Shown: positions 25,358-34,981, counted from the first letter of the stretch. The stretch is 64,000 nt of DNA from Lentisphaerae bacterium GWF2_57_35 (GCA_001804865.1 MHBK01000057.1:1-64000); one strand, 5' to 3'. The notes: generated by a model not told the origin, from the letters alone. A program made the numbers and translations.

Positions 25358-26905
25358 TTACCGTTGAGACGCTTGGTTCATCGCCGGCTTCGGCTGGGCC
25401 GTCGCCAAATCGACCAACGATTGCTGGGACGCTTGCTGAAAGAGCAGCGCTCCGTCCGACCCAAAAAGACTGACGATAAAGCCATATAATTCTTTGCCGG
25501 AAACTTGCTTGTAATCCGTACTCTTGTATGTAAATCGATACGTTCCCAGCTCGCCGGCATCCACCATCAAATCTTTGCCCCGTTCGATGCCGGGAATGGG
25601 AATGTGCTGAACGGCCTCCAGATTGCGCGCCGATCCGCCGGCACTGGACGGGCGACTGTAATACTCGACCGTCAACAACGATTGAGGAGGAATGGGCTTG
25701 TTCCGGGCCGTGATCTTGATGCGAGGCGTGTAGTAAACCACGCCATCTTCCTGATGATAATTATACCAGGTGCTGGCATCCTTGCTCACTCGTATTTGGT
25801 CCGACCGAAGGCCCATCGAAGCCTCAAAACCGAAAAAGGCAGAACTCGCCCGGCTTTCCTTGGAAGTGAAAAATAAGCGGCAGGATTTGAAATCCTTAAC
25901 CGGCCCCGGCGGCGTCTGACCCGTTTCATAAACAACCGGGGCGCTCGGGTACGATGACGGCGAGGCAACCGGGCCAGGTTGAGGAGCGACGACGGGAGCT
26001 TTAATGCCCGGCGGAGGCGGTTGAGCCGGCACGGCCGCGACGTCCTGCTTTTGTCCACGAACGAGATAATCCACCAAGTTCAGAAACAAGGCCCGCCCCT
26101 CTGCCGACATGACATCGGGAGAGCCGGGAAACCCCCAGAATAGGAAGCGATTGTCCTCCAGCACCACGGGATAGGAATTCGCCCGGTCGAATGTTTGTGC
26201 AATCGGCCTCATATACGCCGGAACAGCCGCCAACAGGATGGAGAATCCGTTCTGCACTTTATTGTACAAGGCCATTTCCCCATTGGACGTGGAGATCTGT
26301 TGCGGACCTTGAAAGACTGGGTGGCCAGGAATCGAAGGAATAATCCGCGTCTCCGAGGAGGCCATGTTGTTCTGTCCAATGGAAAGCTCCAATTGCCGAA
26401 GTACGATGCGGGCGGAATCGGCCAGTGCGATAACCGGCACTCTTGTTTTTTTCAGGGCCAGTAAAAAAGCCGCCAAAGATTCATCGGCGGGAGGTTGAAA
26501 GGAAGAGACCAGAATGAGCAATTTCGTTTGGTCCAGGAAATCCGTCTTCAGCTCCGCACTCGACAGCACCGTAATGCTGTAGCCCTGCTCTTTTAAAAAA
26601 TCTTCAAATGAAGCCGTGATCAAGGTATCCGGCCCGCGAATCAACGTGATGGATTTAGCCTTCGACTGTTCTTTTAGATACTGAATATCCGGGTCGGATA
26701 GAAATTGCTTCCCAATACGCAGGGTTTTTCCGGCCTTGTTTTCAAGCAATACGAACGACGAGCCATCCTCCATCAATTTGGCTTCGAGCGTTTGGCCGTC
26801 CCGGGAATACCACGTGCGAAACGAATCGTCATCCGCCCTTGCCGCCAACACATAACTTCCGAGCAGGAAGCTCATGCTCAAGCAGAAATGTAAGATTCGA
26901 TTCAT
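25358..26905 (-). CDS. Secreted SLA1-homology (SHD1) and glutamine-amidotransferase-like protein
   Basis: Exported protein of 515 residues with signal peptide (MNRILHFCLSMSFLLGSYVLAARA), started at 26905. Residues about 26-80 (FRTWYSRDGQTLEAKLMEDG...LSDPDIQYLKE) match the SHD1 pattern common in PVC secreted proteins. Residues about 85-285 look like a ThuA/amidotransferase-type Rossmann fold (FEDFLKEQGYSITVLSSAEL, LLILVSSFQPP, VPVIALADSARI), without a clear Cys nucleophile. A Pro-rich linker around 290-340 leads to a beta-rich end. It is in line with the STAS gene but 100 bp apart. Function unknown; a periplasmic binding or structural role is a guess. Confidence 0.7.
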   Translation of the reverse strand: MNRILHFCLSMSFLLGSYVLAARADDDSFRTWYSRDGQTLEAKLMEDGSSFVLLENKAGKTLRIGKQFLSDPDIQYLKEQSKAKSITLIRGPDTLITASFEDFLKEQGYSITVLSSAELKTDFLDQTKLLILVSSFQPPADESLAAFLLALKKTRVPVIALADSARIVLRQLELSIGQNNMASSETRIIPSIPGHPVFQGPQQISTSNGEMALYNKVQNGFSILLAAVPAYMRPIAQTFDRANSYPVVLEDNRFLFWGFPGSPDVMSAEGRALFLNLVDYLVRGQKQDVAAVPAQPPPPGIKAPVVAPQPGPVASPSSYPSAPVVYETGQTPPGPVKDFKSCRLFFTSKESRASSAFFGFEASMGLRSDQIRVSKDASTWYNYHQEDGVVYYTPRIKITARNKPIPPQSLLTVEYYSRPSSAGGSARNLEAVQHIPIPGIERGKDLMVDAGELGTYRFTYKSTDYKQVSGKELYGFIVSLFGSDGALLFQQASQQSLVDLATAQPKPAMNQASQR

Positions 26906-27017
26906 GTGTGCGTACCGGAAACCACAAGCAACCCTTTGACGATAAATCTGAACGAATACTAGATCCATTCAGCCTGGAGGGAAAGACTTTTGTGCAGATG
27001 CCGGATGCATCATATCT

Positions 27018-27116
27018 GCCCCCGCGCATAGGAATCCACGTCCTTATCCCGCTTCGAGGGACGACTACGTAGCCGCGTCCGTAAGGGCGTGGATTCTTAT
27101 TCCTATGCGCGGGGGC
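27018..27116. repeat. ~99-bp near-perfect hairpin containing a REP
   Basis: The arms GCCCCCGCGCATAGGAAT and ATTCCTATGCGCGGGGGC-type complement lie at the two ends. Inside, ATCCACG/CGTGGAT pairs further, and the right half contains REP 27069-27092. It fills the gap between two divergent genes. Confidence 0.75.
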
Positions 27117-27195
27117 CGCGTCAAAACGCACCCTAAGAGGCCTGCCTTGCCGATAATGTCTTGCTTCCTTCCGCATTCTTTCAAATCCTAGGGTC

Positions 27196-29700
27196 ATGCA
27201 GACGAATACGGTTATGGCGGCAGATACATGGTATCGAATGAATCGGCAGGTCCTGTCCGGTCATGGGCTCGGCCTGGATGGCGGGGAGCCCGGGCGGCCC
27301 GATCCGGCTGATTTCGAGCGAGCGGCTCTGCGTGTTTTGATCTGCCGCCTTTCGCCGTACGAAGATGTTCTGCCGTCCATTTCTCATCGCATGCTCCTGC
27401 AAGCGGCCTTGCAGGTCCCCGGGGTTTATGCCGATCTGGCGTTTTTTCCGCGCGCTTCCGACGCGCGACGCATGATTGAGGACGGAATTCCTCTCTGGCT
27501 CGCTACGGGATGCAAGCGGCCTCCTCGCGATTTCGATATCGTGGCCATCAGCATTTCTGTTCAGCAGGAAGCCTTCAATCTGCCGGCGGCCCTGAAAGAC
27601 TCGGACCTTGCCTTGAGCTATCGCGAACGAAGGACCGCTCCCGACCATCCGTGGGTCCTGCTCGGCGGCCACGCGGCTGGCGCAGTCCCCTTTATCCACG
27701 GCGACGCAGGAAGGGAGGACGGCTCCGGCGGGCTGGTCGACGCGGTTTGTTTCGGCGACGGAATCACCTGGCTTCAGTCATTTTTACGACGATGGATGGC
27801 GGCACGGGAAAACGGCCTGTCCCGTGAAAGCTTCTTGCGCCAATTCGCCGCAGAAACGACCGGCGCCTATGTTCCCTCTTTTTATCGTCATGAAATCCAT
27901 GACGGCTGCACAACGGGCATCGTCCTCGCCGAACCCTCCGCCCCTCTGCCGGTCCGCTATCGTACGGATCAGATGGACATCTGGCTGGAGAATTACAGCG
28001 GCGCATACATTCCGTTTTCGAACGAAGAACTCGAGGAGACCCTGCCCCTCTCCGTCGGCTGCGTTTATCGCTGTCGCTTCTGCCAGACCGGCTGGATGCG
28101 GGGAGCGTTGTCCGCCTCGGCCACCGAGTCGCTCACGCGCGCGGCATTGCGCCTGAAGGCGGCCATGGCCAATTCGGACCTCAACCTGCTGGCCTCCGAT
28201 GCGTGCAGCGTACCCGCTCTCGCCTCGTCGGTGGAGGCCCTTCTCGGGCTTTTCCGGCATGTGTCCATCAAGAGTCTGGCCTTGTCCAGCCTGGCCCGGC
28301 GCGAAGAAAACCGCTGGCTCGTTCGCAAGCTCGAAAAACACGAATTTACGTTCGGCATCGAAGGCATCAGCGCCCGACTCAGGACGTATCTGGGCAAGCA
28401 GGCCGACACGGAAACCCTGGCCGCGATCGTTCGCGACCTCGCCTCGTCCGGCATCCGCCAGTTGAAACTGTTCTTCATCGCCACCGGTCTGGAAACCGAC
28501 GACGACTTCGCCGACTTTGACCAGCTCCTGAAGCGGGTCCGCGCGGCGGCGCCTGAAACGCGGCTGATTGCCAGCTTCATGCCTTTGTTCAATGCCCCTT
28601 TCACCCCGCTGCAATTCGATGCCGTTCGTACGGTTTCCGGCGCGCTAGGTCATCGGTTGGAATCCACGGTGCAAAAGGTCCGCGGCGAATTCCGCTGGAG
28701 CGCGTCGCCTTCGGAAGTGCGCCTGATCAATCTGCTTTGCCGCCTGGGACGTTCTGCCACCCGCCTGCTCGTACGCTTGTCCGTGGAACAAGGCTTCCGA
28801 TATTACGACGACCTTTCCCCGTCCGCGCTGGCCGAAACGGAAGCGTTCATCCAGCAGAATGGCATCGATCTTGCGGCGCTTGGGGCCGACGGCCTGGAGA
28901 CGGCCGTTTACCCGTGGGATGACCTCGAGAGCGGAACTCCTCGGTCCGCGTTGTGGACCTCGTTCGAAAAAACGATTTCTATGGAAAAGCCGGCGCCGGC
29001 CCCTCCGATCGTGCGTTCGTCCACGCAACCGCCTCCCTCGTCTCCGTCCATCCCAGAATCCGCACCGTCATATTTCTGGGCTTGGCTCGAACCGAAGGAC
29101 GCGTGGCGGCCCGACATCACGCTGGCCCGGGCCCTTCTCAGCCAAATCTTTACCCAACAACCCGACGCCGTTCCGGCCTACCTGGGCCTGCCGAAGTTGT
29201 TTCGTCCCGCCGGGATGTCGGGCCTCGCTTTGTTGAAAGCCGATTTTAAAAGCACGCATATTTTCAAGCCCCTCTCTGCAAGCCCGTCATGCAGAACGAA
29301 CTTAAAGGGCCCTCTCCCCACCGCTCCGAACCTGGACGAATTATTCTGGCTGGTCGAATTCGACCCGAACGACAACCGCTTGCCTCAACTCCTGGAATCG
29401 CTGAGGGCCGCGAAGATTTCGTATCAAACCTTTCGTCGCGAAGATAAACGCTGGCATGTGATCGGAAAGCGCTTTCGAAAGCGGGCCGGCGTTGCCGTTC
29501 TCTGCGAAATGAACGAAACCACCGCTCTGGCCCTGTTGCCCCCCTCGTCTCTTGAGAAGAGATTGCTGGACGGGGCGAGGGTCAAAGGCGTCTTGGCGGA
29601 GTCGCCGAATAAGTGCCCCCATTGCGGTTCTTTCCTGATGACTCCGCTGTTTACCACGGAAAATCCCGCCTGGCCCGCCTGTCTGGATTGCCTGTCCTGA
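27196..29700 (+). CDS. Radical SAM protein with N-terminal B12-binding-like region
   Basis: Large radical SAM enzyme, 834 residues, cytoplasmic. The N-terminal part (RVLICRLSPYEDVLPS, DIVAISISVQQEAFN, HPWVLLGGHAAG) resembles the cobalamin-binding fold of B12-dependent radical SAM proteins. The [4Fe-4S]/SAM motif CVYRCRFC begins near residue 289. The TIM barrel continues through IKSLALSSLARREEN and FGIEGISARLRTYLGKQ to about 540. A Pro/Ser linker near 600-620 precedes a C-terminal domain that ends in a zinc-ribbon-like CPHCG...CLDCLS. It resembles uncharacterised TIGR03960-type proteins; the substrate is unknown. It is convergent with the histidine kinase gene and has no operon partner. Confidence 0.88.
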   Translation: MQTNTVMAADTWYRMNRQVLSGHGLGLDGGEPGRPDPADFERAALRVLICRLSPYEDVLPSISHRMLLQAALQVPGVYADLAFFPRASDARRMIEDGIPLWLATGCKRPPRDFDIVAISISVQQEAFNLPAALKDSDLALSYRERRTAPDHPWVLLGGHAAGAVPFIHGDAGREDGSGGLVDAVCFGDGITWLQSFLRRWMAARENGLSRESFLRQFAAETTGAYVPSFYRHEIHDGCTTGIVLAEPSAPLPVRYRTDQMDIWLENYSGAYIPFSNEELEETLPLSVGCVYRCRFCQTGWMRGALSASATESLTRAALRLKAAMANSDLNLLASDACSVPALASSVEALLGLFRHVSIKSLALSSLARREENRWLVRKLEKHEFTFGIEGISARLRTYLGKQADTETLAAIVRDLASSGIRQLKLFFIATGLETDDDFADFDQLLKRVRAAAPETRLIASFMPLFNAPFTPLQFDAVRTVSGALGHRLESTVQKVRGEFRWSASPSEVRLINLLCRLGRSATRLLVRLSVEQGFRYYDDLSPSALAETEAFIQQNGIDLAALGADGLETAVYPWDDLESGTPRSALWTSFEKTISMEKPAPAPPIVRSSTQPPPSSPSIPESAPSYFWAWLEPKDAWRPDITLARALLSQIFTQQPDAVPAYLGLPKLFRPAGMSGLALLKADFKSTHIFKPLSASPSCRTNLKGPLPTAPNLDELFWLVEFDPNDNRLPQLLESLRAAKISYQTFRREDKRWHVIGKRFRKRAGVAVLCEMNETTALALLPPSSLEKRLLDGARVKGVLAESPNKCPHCGSFLMTPLFTTENPAWPACLDCLS

Positions 29701-29749
29701 GGCGCGGCGCAGCCGGACTTTTCAGTAAAAAACAGAACGACGATTCAAC

Positions 29750-30742
29750 TTACGCAGCGGCCTTCAACGGCAGCGCCACCTGGAAGCAAGCCCCGCCCAG
29801 ATCGGACTCTTTGATAACCACCGCTCCCTTATGGAAGGCCGCGCAAGCCTTCACGGACAACAGGCCCAAACCCACGTGGTTACGCTTCGTCGAGAAATGC
29901 GCATCGAAGACCTGATCGCGTTTTTCAGAAGGAATGCCCGGACCGTTGTCATGCACTTCAATCAAGGCGGCATCTGAACTCGTAGAGACGCGCACTTCAA
30001 TGCGGCCGCCATTACTGGGAACGGCGTCCGCGGCATTGACGATCAGATTCAACATCATCTGCTGAATGATGGTCTCGTTCCCCCTTAATTCGATATCGTC
30101 GGAGTCTTGCACGGCTTCAATCCGGCAGCCCTTCTGCTTGCAATGGGCCCGGCCCAATTCCAGCGCTTCGCCCACCAGTTGCTTCAGATTTATTTGCGTC
30201 ATTTCGCCCGGAATATTTGCCCGCCCCGACTCCATCAGCCGCCGGGCCAATCGCTTCATGTTCTGATTGGCTAAAACCATCTCCGTCAACAACTCCTTTT
30301 CCAAATAGGACAGATGCCCTGTCTGGGAAAACCGCTCCAACCCCAAGGTAATGATCAGAAGAATATTGTTGATGTCATGAGCCACGGACGATGCCAGCAT
30401 GCCCGCCAGCGCCTTGCGCTCGGCAAAGACCAAATCTTCGCGCTGCCGGGCGATTTCGACTTCCCGACGGGCAATACCGTGCAGCAAGAGCCAGGAAAAC
30501 ACAAAAAGAAACACGGACGTCGCCACGACAAAACCGATACCCTTGTAGGTTTCGATAGCCTGAAGTTCCTCGATGGAATGAGCCCATTGTGCGGCTAACA
30601 TTCCGGAAAACAAAATATAGACCACGCAAAGCGTCAGATACGATACGGCCAAGAGAATCGCGATGCGCTGAGGCCGGAATACAGGGGTAAACTCCTTTGA
30701 CGCATTTCCATTCCCCCCTAGATTAAGCTTCCATTCTCGCAT
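29750..30742 (-). CDS. Orphan membrane sensor histidine kinase
   Basis: Two-component sensor, 330 residues from the start at 30742 (AAGG upstream; an ATG at 30796 is less likely). Two membrane helices (about 27-47 and 69-90) enclose only about 20 periplasmic residues, too few for a sensing domain, so it probably senses through the membrane or a partner. The H box holds His122 (SSVAHDINN). The ATP-binding domain shows the N box NLIVNAADAV, G1 DNGPGIP, the F box and the GLGLLSVK G2 motif. No response regulator gene is adjacent. Confidence 0.93.
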   Translation of the reverse strand: MREWKLNLGGNGNASKEFTPVFRPQRIAILLAVSYLTLCVVYILFSGMLAAQWAHSIEELQAIETYKGIGFVVATSVFLFVFSWLLLHGIARREVEIARQREDLVFAERKALAGMLASSVAHDINNILLIITLGLERFSQTGHLSYLEKELLTEMVLANQNMKRLARRLMESGRANIPGEMTQINLKQLVGEALELGRAHCKQKGCRIEAVQDSDDIELRGNETIIQQMMLNLIVNAADAVPSNGGRIEVRVSTSSDAALIEVHDNGPGIPSEKRDQVFDAHFSTKRNHVGLGLLSVKACAAFHKGAVVIKESDLGGACFQVALPLKAAA

Positions 30743-30856
30743 GACGCCCTTACGATTTATTGCAGCAGCCTGACGAAATAAACTACCATTTCCCAAGCCA
30801 ATTGCAATGAGATGGCGATCGCAGCGCTAAACGTTTTATCGCGATGGCTGTTTGTG

Positions 30857-30873
30857 TTTCCAAGCATTGGAAA
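30857..30873. promoter_or_regulatory. Palindromic motif TTTCCAAGCATTGGAAA
   Basis: Perfect outer half-sites TTTCCAA/TTGGAAA around a three-base centre, 57 bp upstream of the DUF1805 gene. The same half-sites recur in a larger inverted array at 57274-57323. Operator-like in form; the binding protein is unknown. Confidence 0.45.
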
Positions 30874-30929
30874 CTCGGGTACATTGGCGAAGATTATTTT
30901 AACCCGGCATTTAAAATCGGAGCATCGAC

Positions 30930-31229
30930 ATGCAAAAAAACGAATTGAATCTTACGCAGAAAAAGGCGGAAGGCTACGTGATCCCCATCGGCCAGGTCAA
31001 CCTGGTGTTCGCCACCACGGATAAGGGCCTCGTGGGCTGCGGCGCCATCGACGTGATGGCGCTCGACAAATTCTCCTATCCCGCCGCCCGCGTAAAACCT
31101 TCGCAAGGCCATTCCATCGGCACGCTGGACGATTTGCTGGCCGGCGTGGTCAAAGAAGCCAACGCAGCGGCGGGCCTATTGGGCGTTCAAGTCGGGATGT
31201 CAGGCCGCGAAGCGCTTGAGCGCTTATAG
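30930..31229 (+). CDS. DUF1805 (YunC-like) protein
   Basis: Small protein of 99 residues with the DUF1805 pattern: IPIGQVNLVFATTDKGLVGCGAIDVMALDKFSYPAARVKP, then a helical end (TLDDLLAGVVKEANAAA). Relatives are found in Firmicutes, archaea and PVC bacteria; the biochemical role is not established. It ends just before the M23 lipoprotein gene, so the two are probably co-transcribed. Confidence 0.82.
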   Translation: MQKNELNLTQKKAEGYVIPIGQVNLVFATTDKGLVGCGAIDVMALDKFSYPAARVKPSQGHSIGTLDDLLAGVVKEANAAAGLLGVQVGMSGREALERL

Positions 31230-31284
31230 GCATCGTTTTTTACATTTGTTTTTAACCGGATTTTTACCCAAGGATTTCCATACC

Positions 31285-32367
31285 TTGAAGATATTGCTTT
31301 TTCGACTGATGGCTCTAGGCTGCATGTTCGTTGGCTTGATGGGCTGCGGGCGCAAAGAAGATTATTCCCCAACCGAAATTCCGACGGTTCCCGTCGCCAT
31401 GCCGGAAGCGCCCCGAAATCCCTGGCAAGTTGTAAGTTTTCCCACAGACCAGAAAAGACTGCTGGAGACACGCCCCAGCGGGGTCTTCCAAGCAACGGCC
31501 TCGGGGCGCTTTGAATCGGCGCTGTACGGCACCGTGCGGATAGCCATGAAGGGAAAACGTCTCATGCCCTCATTCCATGAAGGCATCGACATTGCCCCCA
31601 TGAAACGCGATCGGGCCAAACGCCCGCTGGATTCGGTTTATGCCGTCGCCGAAGGAAAAGCGGCCTACGTCAACCGCATATCGGGCAACTCGAACTACGG
31701 CGTTTATGTCGTACTGACACACGACGATCCGGTCGGGGAATTCTATACGCTCTACGCTCACCTGGCTTCGGTCGCACCGGGCCTCCGGCAGGGACAACTC
31801 GTTCAACCCGGCGATGTGCTGGGCGTCATGGGACATAGTTCCTCTTCGGCCATTCCCGTCGAACGGTCGCATCTTCATTTTGAAGTCGGACTGATCGCCA
31901 ATGCGCGGTTTGCCGAATGGTATAACGCCAAGAAGCTGAAACCGGATCATGGACTCTTCAACGGAAGAAACCTGCTCGCCATCGATCCCCTGGAGGTTTT
32001 TCGCCAACGGCAACAGAATCCGGCTTTTACGTTGCGACAACACCTGTCGACCATCCCCGTCGCCTATGAATTGGTTTTAACCGTCCGGAAACTGCCCGAC
32101 TATTTTCGACGCTATCCTTCGCTTTGGGAGGGCGACCCGTATAGCGGAAAAGCCATCGTGATGGCCTGCTCCGAAAATGGAGTTCCGTTGCGCGTCCGCA
32201 ATGCCAATGAAACGGAACGCACCCGGCTGGGGCAAAACCGGCAGCGCGTTCAGAACGTCAACGCCAACGTGCTCGGCAAGAACGGCCGCCGCTTGGTCGT
32301 TCTGGATCAAAACGGCTGGCGCGTCGGTCAGAACGGCAAGGATTGGCAGGAAATTCTGAATTTCTGA
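31285..32367 (+). CDS. M23 (LytM-type) peptidase lipoprotein
   Basis: Peptidoglycan endopeptidase-like lipoprotein, 360 residues. Start choice: a TTG at 31285 with AAGGA upstream gives a lipoprotein signal MKILLFRLMALGCMFVGLMGC, lipidated at that last Cys; longer frames overlap the DUF1805 gene. The M23 domain spans about 95-225 with zinc ligands in FHEGIDIAP (His, Asp) and SHLHFEVG (HxH). The GEFYTLYAHLA strand is also typical. The C-terminal part (after about 290) has repeated NxRVxN/GQNG elements of unknown role. All metal ligands are present, so it is probably active rather than an EnvC-like activator. An intrinsic terminator follows. Confidence 0.88.
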   Translation: MKILLFRLMALGCMFVGLMGCGRKEDYSPTEIPTVPVAMPEAPRNPWQVVSFPTDQKRLLETRPSGVFQATASGRFESALYGTVRIAMKGKRLMPSFHEGIDIAPMKRDRAKRPLDSVYAVAEGKAAYVNRISGNSNYGVYVVLTHDDPVGEFYTLYAHLASVAPGLRQGQLVQPGDVLGVMGHSSSSAIPVERSHLHFEVGLIANARFAEWYNAKKLKPDHGLFNGRNLLAIDPLEVFRQRQQNPAFTLRQHLSTIPVAYELVLTVRKLPDYFRRYPSLWEGDPYSGKAIVMACSENGVPLRVRNANETERTRLGQNRQRVQNVNANVLGKNGRRLVVLDQNGWRVGQNGKDWQEILNF

Positions 32368-32378
32368 TCCGGCAGGTA

Positions 32379-32408
32379 GACCGCGTTCTCCGTAACGCGG
32401 TCTTTTTT
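32379..32408 (+). terminator. Rho-independent terminator after the M23 gene
   Basis: 9-bp stem GACCGCGTT/AACGCGGTC with a CTCCGT loop, followed by six T residues. Confidence 0.92.
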
Positions 32409-32512
32409 CACGCTTTTCGAACAGGGCGTCGCTCTTGTCCGGCGCAGCCCCTACAGGAGCAAAGATACGCCTGGCTGAGATTCGATCAGACGACCCAATT
32501 TTGCGTCCGCAT

Positions 32513-32536
32513 GTAGCCGCCGGCGTTAGCCGGTGG
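32513..32536 (+). repeat. REP-type palindrome variant
   Basis: GTAGCCGCCGGCGTTAGCCG followed by GTGG; a family member with a slightly altered centre, between the M23 terminator and the DUF2092 gene. Confidence 0.75.
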
Positions 32537-32639
32537 CCTTCCAGGCCTGCGCAAACAAGCCAATCATCTTCCTTCTTGTTCCCAGGACAGCTCTTTGAGA
32601 GCATAGGCCATAACTATTTCAGCCAGTAAGGAGTGTCCC

Positions 32640-33470
32640 ATGAAAAATTATTTTCGACCTGCGTTAATAGTCTGTGGTGTTTTTCTTTCTTTTGGAGCCT
32701 TGGCAGCAACCTCCGAAACATCGGAGTACATGGATACCAATGCCCTTGCATGGATTCATCGCACGGCAAATTTATACACCGCTTTGAAAACGATGAGCGT
32801 CGACGTGGAGTCCGCCATTTCCATCAAAGCCGAAGGAATGCGCCAGGAATTTGTCTCCCGGCATCATGTCAGCCTTGAGCGCCCCGACAAGCTTGCCGTG
32901 GAACATACGTATGGGGTTCTCGGCAGCACCCTGGTTTATCGGGAAACGAACATCGTCATCTACATCCCCGAATTGAAGCGGTATTTCGAAAAAGAAGCCC
33001 CTGCCGGCATCGATGGTCTTCTGACCGAGGAAGGACTGGAAATCTCCGGGGTCTTGGATCGGGCCGTTCCTGTTTTGACGACGCTGATTTCTACCAACCC
33101 GTACGAACGAATCATGCAGGACAATACTGAAGTCAAGCTGCTCCCCTCCGAGACGATCGAAGGGAAAGAGTACGTCCGCCTTCACCTCTCGGAGAAACTG
33201 GGATCTGTAGAACTATGGATCGCCGTCGGCGAGGAACCGCTCCTCTACAAGGTGGAAGCCGACGTCTCTCAGAAGATGGCCGAAGAACAAGGCGTGACCG
33301 AAGGCGAATTCGAATTCAAAATGACGACCCTTTTTACGCACTGGAACCTGAATCGGCCGATCGAATCGCGCCGGTTTATCTTTACGCCGCCGCCCGGCGC
33401 ACTCCCAGGAAACATGGAAGAAGAGGCCGATGAGGAATCGCTTTTCAGCGACGAGCCGGAAGGTCCGTGA
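32640..33470 (+). CDS. Periplasmic DUF2092 (LolA-like fold) protein
   Basis: Exported protein of 276 residues. The signal peptide MKNYFRPALIVCGVFLSFGALA is followed by the DUF2092 layout: ALAWIHRTANLYTALKTMSVDVES (N-terminal helix), beta strands with RQEFVSRHHVSLERPDKLAVEH, YIPELKRYFEKEAP, a helix region, and the ending FTHWNLNRPIESRRFIFTPPPGA. This fold is related to LolA/LolB, which carry lipoproteins, but the family's own substrate is unknown. An acidic tail (EEEADEESLFSDEPEG) closes it. TAAGGAG precedes the start. It stands alone. Confidence 0.82.
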   Translation: MKNYFRPALIVCGVFLSFGALAATSETSEYMDTNALAWIHRTANLYTALKTMSVDVESAISIKAEGMRQEFVSRHHVSLERPDKLAVEHTYGVLGSTLVYRETNIVIYIPELKRYFEKEAPAGIDGLLTEEGLEISGVLDRAVPVLTTLISTNPYERIMQDNTEVKLLPSETIEGKEYVRLHLSEKLGSVELWIAVGEEPLLYKVEADVSQKMAEEQGVTEGEFEFKMTTLFTHWNLNRPIESRRFIFTPPPGALPGNMEEEADEESLFSDEPEGP

Positions 33471-33666
33471 GACGAAAGAAACGCACTCATTCGTTGAAGT
33501 CAAGCCGATCTAACCGAATTCTTACACAGCGTTAGTCGTATTCTAATGACAATGTGCGATCTTGCATGAAATATTTAAACGGGGGGGTAAGCCATTTATG
33601 ACCGCCGGCGAAAGCGTCAGCGGCAAAGGCAACCCCTTCATCGTTCCGTCAAATATCGTAAATAAT

Positions 33667-33696
33667 TTGAACTGCCTCCCGCAATGGGGGTAGTAT
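33667..33696 (+). promoter_or_regulatory. Putative sigma-70 promoter of the small winged-helix gene
   Basis: TTGAAC at 33667-33672, 18-bp spacer, TAGTAT at 33691-33696, 25 bp before the ATG at 33722. The spacer contains CCTCCC...GGGGG, a weak inverted repeat. Confidence 0.4.
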
Positions 33697-33721
33697 TTAT
33701 GAAGCAAAAAAGGAGAACGAC

Positions 33722-34084
33722 ATGGTAATCGACAATCGCCCTCTGACGCTGAAACCGGATAACGATCTCGTGTTCTCCATCAGTTGTCTCCTCAGGCGCC
33801 GTTCCGTGATGAATGCAGCCGAGATGGCCCGTTATTTTTCCATCGATGTTCGAACGATTCGCGAAGGGTTGTTTCAGCTCGCCCAAACCGGTCAAATCGA
33901 AATTCTACGCCCGGTCGGGTGTCTGACGGACTCCGCCAACAACTCCTCGGATTTCAACGAAGACTACGAATACTTCCGCTGGAAGCAAGAGAGCGATCGG
34001 ATGTACCTCTGGCAAACGACCCTGCGACGCAGACCGATGCTGCCCCTGCATCGGCTCTTCGATCTAAATCGGTCGATCGCCTGA
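33722..34084 (+). CDS. Small winged-helix DNA-binding protein
   Basis: Protein of 120 residues with a strong AAGGAG site. The centre (RRRSVMNAAEMARYFSIDVRTIREGLFQLAQTGQIEIL, about 25-62) is a clear winged helix: helix, recognition helix, then wing strand. The C-terminal half is charged and aromatic (EDYEYFRWKQESDRMYLWQTTLRRR) with no known domain. It is probably a local transcription regulator, perhaps of itself or of the PHP gene 80 bp downstream on the same strand. Confidence 0.7.
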   Translation: MVIDNRPLTLKPDNDLVFSISCLLRRRSVMNAAEMARYFSIDVRTIREGLFQLAQTGQIEILRPVGCLTDSANNSSDFNEDYEYFRWKQESDRMYLWQTTLRRRPMLPLHRLFDLNRSIA

Positions 34085-34164
34085 TTTTTTCTTCCGGCAT
34101 TTGAAGCGGACAAATTGCGGGCGGCACAGGCAAATAAACGATTCGTTCCCAAGCAGAAAGCTCC

Positions 34165-34962
34165 ATGTCCTCCATCGTGTATCCTCCAGATTACCACACG
34201 CACACAGAGCTTTGTCATCATGCGAGCGGCATGCCGGTTGATTACGCAGAATTTGCCGAACTAAAGGGCCTTGAGGAAATCGCCTGCACCGATCACGCCC
34301 CGGCGCCGTGGAAATACGATCCGGAACACCGCATGGTTTCGCCGCAATTTGTTCGCTATCGCGACGGCGTGCTTAAAGCCCAGGCAACAGGGAAATGCCG
34401 CGTTCTTTACGGGATCGAAGCAGATTATTACGACGGCTGCGAACCCTATCTCGCACGCTGGCTCCCCGAACAATCGTTCGACTTGGTTCTCGGCTCAGTA
34501 CATACCGGCGATTTCTGGAAATTCGACGCCCGCAGAGAGTATCCGGACCCTTTCATCAAGAATCTCTGGAGAGTGTATTTCACGCAGCTCCAAAAACTGG
34601 TACGCACCGGGTTGTACGACGTCATCGCCCATTTCGACCTGCCGAAACGAAGTGGAATCGGCATAACGGACGCGATTCTTCGTGAAATCGTGATTCCTAC
34701 GCTCGATGCCGTGGCGCAAGCGGGCATGGGCATCGAAATCAACACCTCGGGCCTTCACCACCCCGCCGGAGAGACGTATCCCTCCCCTCAAATTTTGTCC
34801 TGGGCCTGCGAGCGGAGCATCCCCATTACATTCGGTTCCGATGCCCATTCCCCGGATCGCGTGGGCAACGATTTCGAGACGGCCATGCAGCTCGCCCGTG
34901 AAGCCGGTTATACGCACAGCGCCCGCTATCGCCAACGACAACGCACGCTCGAACCGTTTTGA
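34165..34962 (+). CDS. hisK: PHP-family histidinol-phosphatase-like hydrolase
   Basis: Metal-dependent phosphoesterase of the PHP superfamily, 265 residues, closest in layout to HisK histidinol-phosphatase (last dephosphorylation of histidine synthesis). Metal ligands are visible: DYHTHTELCHHASG, CTDHAPAP, YGIEADYYDG, GSVHTGDFW, VIAHFDLPKR and FGSDAHSPD. The start at 34165 is not preceded by a strong ribosome site. No other his genes lie nearby, so the substrate is not certain; related PHP enzymes act on other phosphates. It converges with gspF across a REP palindrome. Confidence 0.85.
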   Translation: MSSIVYPPDYHTHTELCHHASGMPVDYAEFAELKGLEEIACTDHAPAPWKYDPEHRMVSPQFVRYRDGVLKAQATGKCRVLYGIEADYYDGCEPYLARWLPEQSFDLVLGSVHTGDFWKFDARREYPDPFIKNLWRVYFTQLQKLVRTGLYDVIAHFDLPKRSGIGITDAILREIVIPTLDAVAQAGMGIEINTSGLHHPAGETYPSPQILSWACERSIPITFGSDAHSPDRVGNDFETAMQLAREAGYTHSARYRQRQRTLEPF

Positions 34963-34981
34963 AGATATCCGGAGCCGATCA

